Positions 1 to 8,705 of a stretch of DNA of 64,000 nt are shown one piece after another. The notes below the pieces were generated by a model, which was given only the letters and a program-made list of their open reading frames with translations, did not search any database and had not been told where the DNA came from. This stretch comes from Paenibacillus sp. V4I7 (GTDB lineage: Bacteria > Bacillota > Bacilli > Paenibacillales > NBRC-103111), in contig NZ_JAUSZD010000002.1 of assembly GCF_030817275.1 (NCBI RefSeq), forward strand, positions 6,696,001-6,760,000. Direction: 5' to 3'. A program made the position numbers and the translations under genes. Position 1 is the first letter of the stretch. Every line of letters begins with the position of its first letter.

Positions 1-871
1 TGTATAGAGCAATATCTACTTCTTTCATCATACTAGTCGCATCGCTTTCATCCGAGCTGTACATCGTAATCCCCATACTCACTGTTGCGCGAAACTGCTG
101 CCCCTGTATGTCCCACGGCTGTTCAAAACACTGAATGATGCGCTGGGCGACGTTTTCCACGTGTTCCTTACAATTCACCGCGGGTAATAAAATGGTGAAC
201 TCGTCGCCTCCCATGCGGGCGAACATATCAACCTCACGGAGACACCCTTTGATGCGGTGAGTGAAAGCCTGCAAGAAGGCATCTCCTACATCATGGCCCA
301 TCGTATCATTTATCACTTTGAAATCATCTATGTCTAAGTATAAAAGTCCAAACGGTCTCTTCGTTCGATTGGCTTGCAAAAGCATTTGCTGCAGATGCTC
401 CTTAAACATTCGCCGATTAGGCAATCCTGTTAGAGGATCATGAAAAGCCATGGCAATAAGACGGCTCTCTTGATTTTTGCGCAGCGTGATATCCGTTAGA
501 ACGAAAGAAATCTCAGCTAGAACACCCTCGTCGTTACGAATTGGAATCGCGGTGCACTCAAACCAGATGATATTCTTACTTGCACCTTTCGCTCGGAATT
601 CCAGCTTACTGCTGCTGCAAGTTTGCAAGGTTTTGATAAACATTTTATGTAAATCCATACCATATTCCGAATCGATAAAGCCCACTATTTGCTGAAAGTC
701 AGTAGGTATAAATCCTATCACTTCACTAAAGTTCTTAGAGGCGTAGGTCAAATTTCCATAAACATCAAATGTGCTAAACAGATCCCAAGCTTGCTCGATG
801 AATTGGCGTACGAATGTATCCTTCTGTAACGATGAATGTTTGGCAATATCCGAATCAGCCTTATGACTCAT
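1..871 (-). CDS. PAS-GGDEF diguanylate cyclase (3' part cut by window edge)
   Basis: This is a leftward reading frame that runs off the left edge, so the C-terminus is missing. It starts at an ATG (871-869) preceded by a GAGAGGGG ribosome binding site. An N-terminal PAS/PAC region contains FDVYGNLTYASKNF and later FECTAIPIRNDEGV. A GGDEF domain follows (DPLTGLPNRR, then ARMGGDEFTILLPA). The GGDEF signature is intact, so it probably makes c-di-GMP from two GTP. No membrane segment is visible before the PAS domain, so it is likely a cytoplasmic sensor. An EAL domain could still follow beyond the window. The PilZ protein at 5407-5856 and the HD-GYP remnant at 23684-25170 are other c-di-GMP related genes nearby. 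Confidence 0.9.
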   Translation of the reverse strand, partial: MSHKADSDIAKHSSLQKDTFVRQFIEQAWDLFSTFDVYGNLTYASKNFSEVIGFIPTDFQQIVGFIDSEYGMDLHKMFIKTLQTCSSSKLEFRAKGASKNIIWFECTAIPIRNDEGVLAEISFVLTDITLRKNQESRLIAMAFHDPLTGLPNRRMFKEHLQQMLLQANRTKRPFGLLYLDIDDFKVINDTMGHDVGDAFLQAFTHRIKGCLREVDMFARMGGDEFTILLPAVNCKEHVENVAQRIIQCFEQPWDIQGQQFRATVSMGITMYSSDESDATSMMKEVDIALY

Positions 872-939
872 TACTTCGCAGCCCCTCTCGTGCTTTTTAC
901 ATAGAGACTTAGGTAGCTTAGCACGGGAACATAAAGATT

Positions 940-968
940 CAATTAAGTTCAGCCAAAATTTTCGTCAA
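940..968 (-). promoter_or_regulatory. Candidate SigA promoter for the GGDEF gene
   Basis: On the minus strand TTGACG (968-963) lies 16 bases from TTAATT (946-941), or 17 bases from TAATTG. It is the only good -35 match in the 320-base gap 872-1191. That gap also holds a TATAAT (near 1117) and a small hairpin ahead of the regulator gene, but nothing else I can name. Confidence 0.4.
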
Positions 969-1191
969 TTGAAGTCGAAATATGACTTTTTTTGTACACT
1001 TTTTACATTTACCGGGATAGAGAAGCAGATCAAATTACCTACTTTGGAGTAAGAACCGTACCAAATCTCTTTATCTGTCAATAAAAGGATAGAAATGTCT
1101 AGGAGAATCGTTCTATAATGAAGGTAACAGGTTAGAGCGGGAATACCGTTCTCTCTACCAAGCTGTTCCGTTACTGAGGAGGATTTCTAGT

Positions 1192-1893
1192 ATGGCAGGA
1201 GAAACTATTTTAGTCGTAGATGACGAGCAAGAAATTGTCCAATTGATTCAACTCTACCTAGCGCGGGAAGGCTACAAAGTCATCAGCGCCAATAACGGTC
1301 ACGATGTATTTGAGATCGTGAAGGAACATAAGCCCGATCTTATTATTCTGGACATTCTATTGCCAGGACTTGATGGTATAGAAGTTTGCCGACAGCTTCG
1401 CAAAACGAGCAATACGCCGATCCTGTTCATCTCCTGTAAGAGTGAGGATATTGATATTATTCTCGGATTAAGCATGGGTGGCGATGATTATATGACGAAG
1501 CCTTTCAGCCCTAGTCAGCTCGTCGCTAGAGTCAAAGCTCATTTGCGTCGAAATTCCATTCGAGAGCAGCATCAGGATGATCCTCAGTTGGTGAAATTCC
1601 CTGGCCTCGAAATCGATCTGGTCAGCCACATCGTTCGCGTGAATGGACAAACCATATCGTTATCGGCCAAAGAATTCGATTTGCTTTCCTTAATGGCTAA
1701 GACCCCTAATCGAGTGTACAAAATCGAGCACCTGTTTGAACTTATATGGAGCCTGGATAGCATGGGCGATCCAAGAACACTCATTGTACATATTAGTAAT
1801 CTGCGTAAGAAAATTGAATCTAACCCAGCCGAACCTCGCTACATTATTACGGTTCGTGGTGTCGGATACAAATTTAACGGTTCGGCTGTTTAG
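1192..1893 (+). CDS. OmpR/PhoB-family response regulator (orphan)
   Basis: The 233-residue protein has an N-terminal receiver domain and a C-terminal winged-helix DNA-binding domain. Receiver landmarks are the acidic pair D10/D11, the phosphoacceptor D54 in LDILLPG, and K103 in the MTKPF motif. The C-terminal half shows the family pattern, with SLSAKEFDLL near residue 160 and the end motif TVRGVGYKF. A TGAGGAGGATT ribosome binding site precedes the ATG. No histidine kinase gene lies beside it: the upstream gene is the divergent GGDEF protein and the downstream gene is convergent. It is therefore an orphan regulator whose partner kinase must be elsewhere. Its target genes cannot be told from the sequence. 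Confidence 0.93.
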   Translation: MAGETILVVDDEQEIVQLIQLYLAREGYKVISANNGHDVFEIVKEHKPDLIILDILLPGLDGIEVCRQLRKTSNTPILFISCKSEDIDIILGLSMGGDDYMTKPFSPSQLVARVKAHLRRNSIREQHQDDPQLVKFPGLEIDLVSHIVRVNGQTISLSAKEFDLLSLMAKTPNRVYKIEHLFELIWSLDSMGDPRTLIVHISNLRKKIESNPAEPRYIITVRGVGYKFNGSAV

Positions 1894-2627
1894 AACAGTC
1901 GGCTGAACCATACAATGAAATAATGCTGCAGAGGAACCGCTGCTGCCGCTATGACAAGTGCCGGAAGCATGTTGGCAACATTCATTTTTTTAATTTGAAG
2001 AATGTTGAGGCCTACGCCGATAACCAGGACGCCACCCACGGCTGTAATTTGGACAATCATTGCATCTAAGGAAGCTTGGCTAAATGCCATGGCAATAAAC
2101 GTCGCTGCCAGAGCGATGACCCCTTGCATCACGAACACGGATACAGCCGAGAAGATCACACCTATCCCAAGGGTAGACGCGAAGATAATGGATAAGAACC
2201 CGTCCAGCAATGATTTGGTATATAAAATATCATGATTATGCCTAAGGCCGCCATCCAGTGGACCCAGAATAGCCATAGCTCCAATGCAATATACCAAGGT
2301 GCATGTCACGAAGCCTTCCGAGATACTGCTTGTTCGATGAGCAGTATCACCTTTATGTAGTGCAGCCTGCAACCAGTCACCTAACTGTCCAAGTCTGTAC
2401 TCGATTCGAAGTAACTCTCCAATGATCCCTCCAATAACCACACTCATAATGACCAGTACGATTTGATTCGATTTTAATGCCATAGTAATGCCCAGCACAG
2501 TAATGGCAAGCCCAAGGCCTTGCATGACTGTGCTTTTTATGCCTTCTGAGATGCGGGGCAGCATCATTCCTAATATTCCCCCAATAATAATGGCGATTGC
2601 ATTCACAATCGTCCCCCATAAAGCCAT
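1890..2627 (-). CDS. DUF554 family membrane protein
   Basis: A 245-residue, very hydrophobic protein with about six or seven membrane segments. It begins MALWGTIVNAIAIIIGGILG and contains the family landmark GGIIGELLRIEYRLGQLGDWL near residue 75. This matches the DUF554 family (B. subtilis YdfK, E. coli YqgA), whose function is unknown. Its stop overlaps the stop of the response regulator by four bases in a tail-to-tail arrangement. The start is well placed behind an AGGGAAT ribosome binding site. Nothing points to the transported compound, if it transports at all. Confidence 0.88.
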   Translation of the reverse strand: MALWGTIVNAIAIIIGGILGMMLPRISEGIKSTVMQGLGLAITVLGITMALKSNQIVLVIMSVVIGGIIGELLRIEYRLGQLGDWLQAALHKGDTAHRTSSISEGFVTCTLVYCIGAMAILGPLDGGLRHNHDILYTKSLLDGFLSIIFASTLGIGVIFSAVSVFVMQGVIALAATFIAMAFSQASLDAMIVQITAVGGVLVIGVGLNILQIKKMNVANMLPALVIAAAAVPLQHYFIVWFSRLF

Positions 2628-2750
2628 GCTAATTCATTCCCTTTCTGCCTTCTGATCTGTGACAACCTTCTCATTCTACATGATTCTGCTCATAATTTCC
2701 TCCATCGTTGGAAATGGTATGAATAAGCAACAGGAAAGGAGGAATACAGC

Positions 2751-2984
2751 ATGTCTAATGACAAATCGATGGATCCTATGACTGGCGACACGGTGGAGAC
2801 GGATGGTATTTATGCCAATGAAGCAGGACGAGAGGTTACGCTCAAGCGCGGCGACGAGTTTCCCGCCGATCTTATTTTGGGACGAACGACTTGGGAATTG
2901 AAGGGCTTCGCCGATGAAGCCGTGATTGATCACGACCAGTCTGAGCTTAACCCTATGCGCAAGCGTGTGGACGCGAGAACCTAA
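2751..2984 (+). CDS. Small YjzC-like protein
   Basis: The 77-residue, acidic, soluble protein has the core DGIYANEAGREVTLKRGDEFP followed by a WELK motif. This resembles the short B. subtilis YjzC family (a conserved N-G-I-Y opening, V-x-L-K-x-G-D-x-F-P, and an aromatic-lysine end). An AGGAAAGGAGG ribosome binding site precedes the ATG and a strong terminator follows. The family has no assigned function. The family assignment rests on the short motif only. Confidence 0.65.
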   Translation: MSNDKSMDPMTGDTVETDGIYANEAGREVTLKRGDEFPADLILGRTTWELKGFADEAVIDHDQSELNPMRKRVDART

Positions 2985-2990
2985 TCATAG

Positions 2991-3023
2991 AACCGAGCTG
3001 CGATGAAATGCAGCTCGGTTTTT
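2991..3023 (+). terminator. Rho-independent terminator
   Basis: A perfect 11-base stem (2991-3001 with 3010-3020, AACCGAGCTGC) has an 8-base loop and runs into a T tract. It closes the YjzC-like gene. Confidence 0.9.
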
Positions 3024-3076
3024 GCCTGCGTATGATATACTAAGGGGATGATATATCAAGCGTTGGGGGAACAAGC

Positions 3077-3718
3077 ATGAACGGAAAACGAATTATTATT
3101 GTAACCGGAGGGACACTCGGAGATTGGGCCCTTGGAGACATTCATGAAGATGACGTTCTCGTAGGGTCGGACCGTGGTGCCCTTTATCTGATTCAACATG
3201 GCTTTACGCCGCATATTTCACTCGGTGATTTCGATTCTGTCACTCCCGAAGAGTTGAGCCGTATTCGCTCTTCCAGTCTCACTTTCATCGATTGCGATCC
3301 GGTCTTCAAGGATTTAACCGACACCGAAATGGCCTTTAACTGGGCACTGGCTCAGCTGCCAGATCATATCGTCCTACTTGGCGCGCTCGGCACACGCTTT
3401 GATCACTCGTTAGCCAACGTACATCTGCTTCGCAAAGGCACTGAGCATGGAGTCTCCTGTTCCATTGTGGATGCCAACAACCAAATCATTGTCATTAATC
3501 AGTCCACTCGTATCTTACGGGGGAGCTATACACATATATCGCTGCTGCCGCTTAGTTTGGAAGTAACCGGCATTACGCTGCACGGTTTCCAATATCCGCT
3601 TCAGCAAGCGACTCTTCAGATTGGACAGTCCCTTGGAATTAGTAATGTACTTAAGGAATCGGAAGGTCTCATCGAACTCCAAACAGGCTTATTACTTGTT
3701 ATCCAAAGTAAAGATTAA
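3077..3718 (+). CDS. thiN: Thiamine pyrophosphokinase
   Basis: The 213-residue protein should transfer pyrophosphate from ATP to thiamine to give thiamine diphosphate. Family motifs are in order: an N-terminal VTGGTLGDW strand, VGSDRGALYLIQHG near residue 33, the substrate loop SLGDFDSVTPEE, the D-x-T-D-x-E-x-A motif (LTDTEMAF), and LLGALGTRFDHSLANVHLL. The length matches bacterial ThiN. A GGGGGA ribosome binding site precedes the ATG. It stands alone between a terminator and the broken LuxR-type gene, so it is likely a housekeeping salvage enzyme. I see no TPP riboswitch in the 50-base upstream gap. Confidence 0.93.
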   Translation: MNGKRIIIVTGGTLGDWALGDIHEDDVLVGSDRGALYLIQHGFTPHISLGDFDSVTPEELSRIRSSSLTFIDCDPVFKDLTDTEMAFNWALAQLPDHIVLLGALGTRFDHSLANVHLLRKGTEHGVSCSIVDANNQIIVINQSTRILRGSYTHISLLPLSLEVTGITLHGFQYPLQQATLQIGQSLGISNVLKESEGLIELQTGLLLVIQSKD

Positions 3719-3825
3719 GCAAAAAATTTTAAAATTAGACAATCTTCTATGAATCATACAGAGGTTTACTCTGTTACAATAAGCTGTACGCCATATATTA
3801 ATTAAGATATTGAGGTCGTTCAAGC

Positions 3826-4098
3826 ATGCAGCATGTGCAAGAGAATCCGGTAAAGAACCTTCATCATAAGAGTGTGCAATCCGTCATAACCTAATTTGCA
3901 GCCGTACATTTACTTACGAACCGAGAAGCCGAAATAATAGGTCTTATCGCGCTCCACGGCTACAGTAACAAAGAAATAGCTGATCACTGCAACATTAGCG
4001 AAAAAACAGTTAAAGTCCATATTGATAAAATTATGGATAAAGTTGGAACTCGATCGATGCGCAAGCTTCTAGCTGCCATCATCAGCAAGGCGGTTTAA
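3826..4098 (+). pseudogene. LuxR/GerE-type HTH gene with in-frame stop
   Basis: From an ATG behind a GAGG site the frame reads 22 codons and hits TAA at 3892-3894. The same frame then continues to a second TAA at 4096-4098. The downstream part is an almost complete LuxR-type helix-turn-helix: LTNREAEIIGLIALHGYSNK, then EIADHCNISEKTVKVHIDKI. Read through, it would be a 90-codon stand-alone GerE-like regulator. No alternative ATG, GTG or TTG start in this frame lies between the stop and the domain, so the gene looks inactivated by one nonsense change. A strong terminator follows. Sequencing error or stop-codon readthrough are less likely alternatives. Confidence 0.8.
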
Positions 4099-4108
4099 CC
4101 CACGCGCC

Positions 4109-4153
4109 AAAAACGGCTATTCGAACTGGAAACAGTTTGGATAGCCGTTTTTT
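4109..4153 (+). terminator. Rho-independent terminator
   Basis: An AAAACGGCTAT stem pairs with ATAGCCGTTTT, with an inner extension, and ends in a T run. It follows the broken LuxR-type gene. Confidence 0.85.
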
Positions 4154-4257
4154 ATATGAGAGAATCTCTCTAACTGGTTAAATTTAGGTATATTTCTCCC
4201 AACCTCTGCTTACAAATAGAGTAATAGATTATTCCTCTAGAAATGGTTGGTGTGCCT

Positions 4258-5313
4258 ATGAACTACCAAAGAAAGAGAATCCTTCTTTATTCGGTGCTAG
4301 CAGGTCTATTTACTATACTTCTCCTACTCGTATCCATCGGTCTGAATTCCTCGGGGTATCCATTACAGGGATCCTCACCAACTCCGGCATTGATCCCTCA
4401 TCAGGTCGATGCTCAGATCGTCGAATCTCCATCCCAAGCTCTGGTCGAAGTCTATCCTTTGGTCGAGGACAAGCCCGCTCTAAGCGTAGAATTGACTCCA
4501 GCTCCGCCTCTTCTAGAGGAACCCAAATTGCCTGAGCCATCATCTGTTACCTTGAATACTTACGTCCCCCTTCCCGCTCCTCCGACTGCTTCCGCAGTTA
4601 AAGGGGCAGTTCAATCTACAACAAGACCAACACCTCTGCCGTCCAAAATTAGCATACCCGTCCTCAACTACCACAGTGTCACGATTGATCCCGGGAATGT
4701 CGTCGTTATTTCCCCAGCCAAGCTGGCGGAGCAGCTGGCGTATCTTCACGATCATGGATACACCCCAGTCTCTCTCGCTACATTTATTAGCCTTATTGAA
4801 GGAGAAGACGTCGAGGCGGCTCCTGAGAAACCCGTACTGCTGACTTTTGACGACGGATACATCGATAATTATGAGCAAGCGATGCCTCTTCTTGCCAAAT
4901 ATGCCTTCCCGGCTACCCTCTTTATATCGCCAGGTATGAACAATCAGGAAGGTTACCTGAACTGGGAACAGATCAAGAAGCTGCAAGAAGCCGGCTGGGA
5001 CATTCAACCTCATGGGATGACACATCCCCATCTCCCGCGGCTTTCAGCGGATCAACAAGCCTTCGAAATCTTAGAAGCCAGAAAGCAAATCGAGGAAAAG
5101 CTCGGAACCAAAGCCGATGTATATTGCTACCCTTATGGCGAATATAACAAAACAACATTGAAGCTTCTTAAAGATCATGGATTTCGTTATGCTTTTACAA
5201 TTGAACAAGGCAATGCAACAAACCAGCAGTCCCCTTATCTGCTCAAAAGACATTTTATTAACGGAGAAGAAGGCTTGAAATCATTCATTCGCAAGCTTTC
5301 CACACGCGATTAG
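4258..5313 (+). CDS. Polysaccharide deacetylase (NodB domain), membrane anchored
   Basis: The protein has one N-terminal signal anchor (LLYSVLAGLFTILLLLVSIG). A proline- and valine-rich linker of about 110 residues follows, then a NodB deacetylase domain. The catalytic set is visible: TFDDGY with D198/D199, H252 and H256 in HGMTH, and the substrate-groove motif YCYPYGEYN. Enzymes of this family remove acetyl groups from cell-wall or exopolysaccharide sugars outside the membrane. The first in-frame ATG is at 4243, but MNYQRKR at 4258 gives a normal signal anchor. Neither start has a strong ribosome binding site. It is probably monocistronic. Confidence 0.9.
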   Translation: MNYQRKRILLYSVLAGLFTILLLLVSIGLNSSGYPLQGSSPTPALIPHQVDAQIVESPSQALVEVYPLVEDKPALSVELTPAPPLLEEPKLPEPSSVTLNTYVPLPAPPTASAVKGAVQSTTRPTPLPSKISIPVLNYHSVTIDPGNVVVISPAKLAEQLAYLHDHGYTPVSLATFISLIEGEDVEAAPEKPVLLTFDDGYIDNYEQAMPLLAKYAFPATLFISPGMNNQEGYLNWEQIKKLQEAGWDIQPHGMTHPHLPRLSADQQAFEILEARKQIEEKLGTKADVYCYPYGEYNKTTLKLLKDHGFRYAFTIEQGNATNQQSPYLLKRHFINGEEGLKSFIRKLSTRD

Positions 5314-5406
5314 TGAGCAATATTTTCAAATTCATCAAATGAAAGATAGTTCAAATTAATCATCGATATAGTATAATAGGCCTATCAACCAGGAGGAGCA
5401 ATTCGT

Positions 5407-5856
5407 ATGTCACAAGCAAATAAGCGCTCCAGCTTCCGACTCAATCTTCAAATTCCTTTATCAGCCATGTTCAAAATCATTGGGATCAAAAACAAGGCAG
5501 CTGACACCAAACATTCTAAGATTATGATAAGAGATATTAGCTCAGGCGGTATACGCATTCACACCCCATTGAATCTTCCTATCGATATGAGCTTGCTGCT
5601 GGAATTCACTTTTCATCTTTTTTATCAAGAGATCAAAGTATTAGGTGTCCTCACACGAAAAACGATGCTGAAGCCATCCCTTTATGAATACGGGATTGAA
5701 TTCAGCATCGCAGATCCAATCATGGAACAGCAGCTTACCAGTCATCTGATCTTATTAGGTGCTCGTTTAAAACATAACAACATGCTGGCCAGCTGCAGCT
5801 TCTGTTCCGATGAAGATATAGCAGATATTTTCTCTACCACCTATGAGATTACATAG
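5407..5856 (+). CDS. PilZ domain protein, predicted c-di-GMP receptor
   Basis: The 149-residue soluble protein is a single PilZ domain. The RxxxR-like motif (KRSSFRLN, R7 and R11) and the D-x-S-x-x-G motif (RDISSGGIRI, near residue 45) are both present. This is the pair of motifs that binds c-di-GMP. A CAGGAGGAGC site precedes the ATG. The gene overlaps the convergent fRMsr gene by 8 bases. The effector role (motility, polysaccharide or other) cannot be told. It fits the other c-di-GMP-related genes of the window. Confidence 0.87.
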   Translation: MSQANKRSSFRLNLQIPLSAMFKIIGIKNKAADTKHSKIMIRDISSGGIRIHTPLNLPIDMSLLLEFTFHLFYQEIKVLGVLTRKTMLKPSLYEYGIEFSIADPIMEQQLTSHLILLGARLKHNNMLASCSFCSDEDIADIFSTTYEIT

Positions 5857-6340
5857 CAGCTGCAAGCTTCTGTACAAATTGTTCTAAGTACTGCTGATCT
5901 ATGTCATCAAATCGGCTCTTGATAGGACTGTCAATATCCAGCACCCCGATGAGCTCATTGCTTACAAGGATCGGTACCACAATCTCCGATTGTGATGCCG
6001 CATCGCAGGCGATGTGTCCTGGAAATGCATGCACATCTGGAACAAGTACCGTTTCACGGCGTTCTGCTGATGTACCGCAAACACCTTTACCCAGTGGAAT
6101 CCGTACACAAGCCGGAAGTCCTTGAAACGGCCCCAGTACGAGCTCCTTCTTATCTCTTGTCTCATCTAATAAATAAAAACCCACCCAATTCACATCACTC
6201 AGAAACTGTCCGAGCAGCGCAGCGGCGTTAGCCAAATTCGCTATGCGATTTGGTTCATCATGTATCAAAGCTTCAACTTGCTGAATCAGCAAGGCATAAT
6301 TATGTTCTCTTGTTCCCTCATAACTTGATTTCGCAAACAT
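5849..6340 (-). CDS. msrC: Free methionine-(R)-sulfoxide reductase (GAF domain)
   Basis: The 163-residue protein is one GAF domain with the fRMsr pattern NWVGFYLLD, LGPFQG, VRIPLGKGVCG and a C-terminal GVLDIDSP. The three redox cysteines are C78, C88 and C112. The enzyme reduces free methionine-R-sulfoxide, here presumably with thioredoxin. An AAAGGGATGATG region provides the ribosome binding site. The short frame 6347-6553 ends six bases before its ATG, suggesting coupling if that frame is real. Function is inferred from family similarity. Confidence 0.9.
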   Translation of the reverse strand: MFAKSSYEGTREHNYALLIQQVEALIHDEPNRIANLANAAALLGQFLSDVNWVGFYLLDETRDKKELVLGPFQGLPACVRIPLGKGVCGTSAERRETVLVPDVHAFPGHIACDAASQSEIVVPILVSNELIGVLDIDSPIKSRFDDIDQQYLEQFVQKLAAAM

Positions 6341-6346
6341 CTCTCA

Positions 6347-6553
6347 TCATCCCTTTTCCCAAATCATTCCTACCTGCTTATCATACCAAAAGATAACCTT
6401 CCTACCCAAATGCAAAAAAAAGGGCGAGTTCGTCTCAACCGTATAGGCTCGGAGAATAGGCTCAGAAACCGCGTAATAAGCGTTTGCTCCGTGCTTTCTT
6501 AGGAATTGGCGATCCAGCAGCGTTTGGTCCATTGGCTCTACCGCGGGGTTCAA
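6347..6553 (-). CDS. Possible short hypothetical ORF
   Basis: A 68-codon frame from a TTG ends directly upstream of the fRMsr ribosome binding site. The open frame continues without a stop some 40 codons further upstream, overlapping the 3' end of the SLH gene in another phase. It has no good ribosome binding site and no family I recognise (FLRKHGANAYYAVSEP, then KVIFWYDKQVGMIW). It could be a remnant of a longer gene. The residue composition looks protein-like, so I list it with low confidence. Confidence 0.3.
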   Translation of the reverse strand: MNPAVEPMDQTLLDRQFLRKHGANAYYAVSEPILRAYTVETNSPFFLHLGRKVIFWYDKQVGMIWEKG

Positions 6554-6624
6554 GTTGTAAGTCCGGTAGGCAATCTTCGCGACGATTAACTTGTATGTAC
6601 AGCTTGTACTGATTGTATGTATAT

Positions 6625-7854
6625 CTAGGAATGAATAATTGAAAAAATGATCGTTTTCCCATCCGCTTCTAACCGTGTTTCAACAGAGTAGCTGCCGATT
6701 TGTTTCGTTGTGGTTTCGAGAACACCTTTAGCCGCTGCGCGTTCACAAGCGTCAGTAAAATGGCGATAGAAGATGTCTGCGTCATAGCCAAAAAGGAAAT
6801 CCGTGAACTTCCGGATGCTCTCCATATTACGGGCTAGTGTCCCGTCTTCTAGGTGCACAGTCACGCCATAGGTTATAAACTGCGGATCTAACCATAAGGA
6901 CACTTCATTGCTGTTGCGCACCTCGGTGGTCGCACCGCTCATCGCCAGCCCTTTAGCCTCGGCATCTCGGAATAAACGCAGCGTTGTTTCTTCAAGATCA
7001 TAATTTGTACCTCGCAGCTTACCCGCTTCTTCCATCACATCGTAAGCTTGCAGCATTCGCTGATCGGGGAATACCAGCTTCTTATAGCTGCCATCCTTCG
7101 TAGGCACGACTTTGATGAACGCTTCACTTCCGCTGTTCACACTGATACGCTTCGACTTCGTCTGCAAACGAGCAATGATTTGCAGCGCTTCTGCTCGGGT
7201 AACCGTTCGTCCAACGCCGAAGTAACCGTTCGGGTAGCCTTCCATGATTCCCTTCGTCATGGCCTCGCCGATAAATTTCTGCTGTCTGGCCGTCGCACTT
7301 TGAAGATCACCGAATTGGGAAGCTGCTTTGAGACTGTACACTTCATCTTCCAAATACTCGGTTTCCTTAAGTAAATAGTACAGAATTTCAGCCACATCTT
7401 CGCGTTTTAGCATTGCCTTGTAGTCACTGAACTGACCTTTGCTTATAAAATGAAGATCACTGGCCAAATCCAAATAAGGCTTTGCCCAATATCCGACTGT
7501 GTTCGGTTTGAACGTGAAATCCCGATAATCCTGCTGCAAAATACTTTGGTTGCTCGCGCTAAGCGTTTGTAGAAAGTTTGATTTCCATTTGCGCTCACCA
7601 TTCGGATATTTATCTGTAAAAGCGAGCAAGACAATTTTCACAAATTGATCAGCCGTCACAGAATCATCTGGTCGAAAAGTTCCATCAGGAAAGCCGTCTA
7701 GCAGCCCTTGCTGCACCATCTGACTAATCGTCTGCTCCGCCCAATGGCCCCGAACGTCCGTCATACCGGCTGCTTCACTCTTCCCTTGTTCGACACCTAT
7801 TGTCATTACGCAACATACCGTTGCAATCGTAATCCATTTCTTGAGCTGTACCAT
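6625..7854 (-). CDS. S-layer homology (SLH) domain surface protein
   Basis: A secreted protein of about 409 residues. It has an N-terminal signal peptide (KKWITIATVCCVMTIGVEQG, then an EAAG cleavage region) and three successive SLH segments: DVRGHWAEQTISQMVQQGLL, VGYWAKPYLDLASDL and FGDLQSATARQQKFIGEAMT. Each full copy contains the DGFPDGTFRPDD or EGYPNGYFGVGR type turn. SLH modules bind pyruvylated secondary wall polymer, so the protein should sit on the cell wall. The remaining 170 residues have no family I know. I place the start at the thirteenth codon of the longest frame because GGAGAG lies seven bases before that ATG. Confidence 0.87.
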   Translation of the reverse strand: MVQLKKWITIATVCCVMTIGVEQGKSEAAGMTDVRGHWAEQTISQMVQQGLLDGFPDGTFRPDDSVTADQFVKIVLLAFTDKYPNGERKWKSNFLQTLSASNQSILQQDYRDFTFKPNTVGYWAKPYLDLASDLHFISKGQFSDYKAMLKREDVAEILYYLLKETEYLEDEVYSLKAASQFGDLQSATARQQKFIGEAMTKGIMEGYPNGYFGVGRTVTRAEALQIIARLQTKSKRISVNSGSEAFIKVVPTKDGSYKKLVFPDQRMLQAYDVMEEAGKLRGTNYDLEETTLRLFRDAEAKGLAMSGATTEVRNSNEVSLWLDPQFITYGVTVHLEDGTLARNMESIRKFTDFLFGYDADIFYRHFTDACERAAAKGVLETTTKQIGSYSVETRLEADGKTIIFSIIHS

Positions 7855-8009
7855 CTTATTACTCTCCGCTTCTCCATGAGTTTTTGGCATCGTTTACACC
7901 AGTCTTTAGGATAAGCCTTCTACAATGCTTTGAGAACAGGCTTAAAGCCTAGTGATCCAAGGTGCCAAGAACTATCCATCATGGGACTATAGCCATAGGG
8001 ATGGGTATG

Positions 8010-8051
8010 AAAAAGGACCATGCTTCTACATATGTAGAAAACACAGTCCTT
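8010..8051 (-). terminator. Terminator with palindromic core
   Basis: On the minus strand AAGGAC...GTCCTT encloses the perfect palindrome TTCTACATATGTAGAA and is followed by TTTTT. It closes the gene at 8077-8526. Confidence 0.7.
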
Positions 8052-8076
8052 ACTTTCCATCGAAAAAATGGTTCAT

Positions 8077-8526
8077 TTAGCCGATCTTTTTCCCAGCACC
8101 CACTGTTATAACTGAATTATAATAGCGCAGCCAATCTGTTATGTACAACATTTTGGTCAGGAAGTCTGGCGCATTCCCCTGCAAACTCGCATACTTTTCC
8201 TGCTGCAGCAGTTGATGCATCTCCCAGCTTTTCTGAAATATAGTTTTAATGAAAGCTTCCTCCGTTTGCGGCTTATGCAGATCCGTTCCGCGCGAGAGTT
8301 CGATTTCCTCAATAATAACGCCTCGATAGTAGGGATGTACGTTCACTTGTTGCCCCATATCAATGTAAGCGAGACCTGTAAATTCGAAAGGCAGCCAAAT
8401 TAAATTCGTCTTCCTGTCTTCCAGTTTAACTGTATAAGCTAAGCCCAAGTTCAGAGCAATCGGCTGAGGAAAGTTTTTGATTTGTCCAGACCGCAAATGA
8501 TCCACTATATACTCAACGAAATTCAT
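8077..8526 (-). CDS. Hypothetical protein, 149 residues
   Basis: A soluble protein I do not recognise. The start is set at MNFVEYIVDH because GGAGAGGGAG lies six bases upstream; the longer frame adds 27 residues with no ribosome binding site. The middle (KLEDRKTNLIWLPFEFTGLA, then MGQQVNVHPYYRGVIIEEIE) is mixed alpha/beta. The C-terminal half is helical. There are no cysteine clusters, no membrane segments and no signal peptide. It is transcribed alone, divergently from the membrane protein at 8706, and ends in a terminator. Confidence 0.7.
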   Translation of the reverse strand: MNFVEYIVDHLRSGQIKNFPQPIALNLGLAYTVKLEDRKTNLIWLPFEFTGLAYIDMGQQVNVHPYYRGVIIEEIELSRGTDLHKPQTEEAFIKTIFQKSWEMHQLLQQEKYASLQGNAPDFLTKMLYITDWLRYYNSVITVGAGKKIG

Positions 8527-8705
8527 GGTGTTCTCCCTCTCCGAAGGACCTGATCTTTCATCCAATGTCCTTTCTTCATATTGCGTGTTAAGGCCTTCTA
8601 TTGTCAAGACACATCATGACGAATTCCTACCCCTATCGCATACAAATAACCAATTACTGCCATGCTATGAAAAAAATATCACCAAGAGAAAGGATTTATT
8701 TGAAT

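Noticed and set aside
6462..6662. A 66-codon minus-strand frame after the SLH gene
   Set aside because: It overlaps the end of the SLH gene, has no ribosome binding site and has no recognisable protein features.
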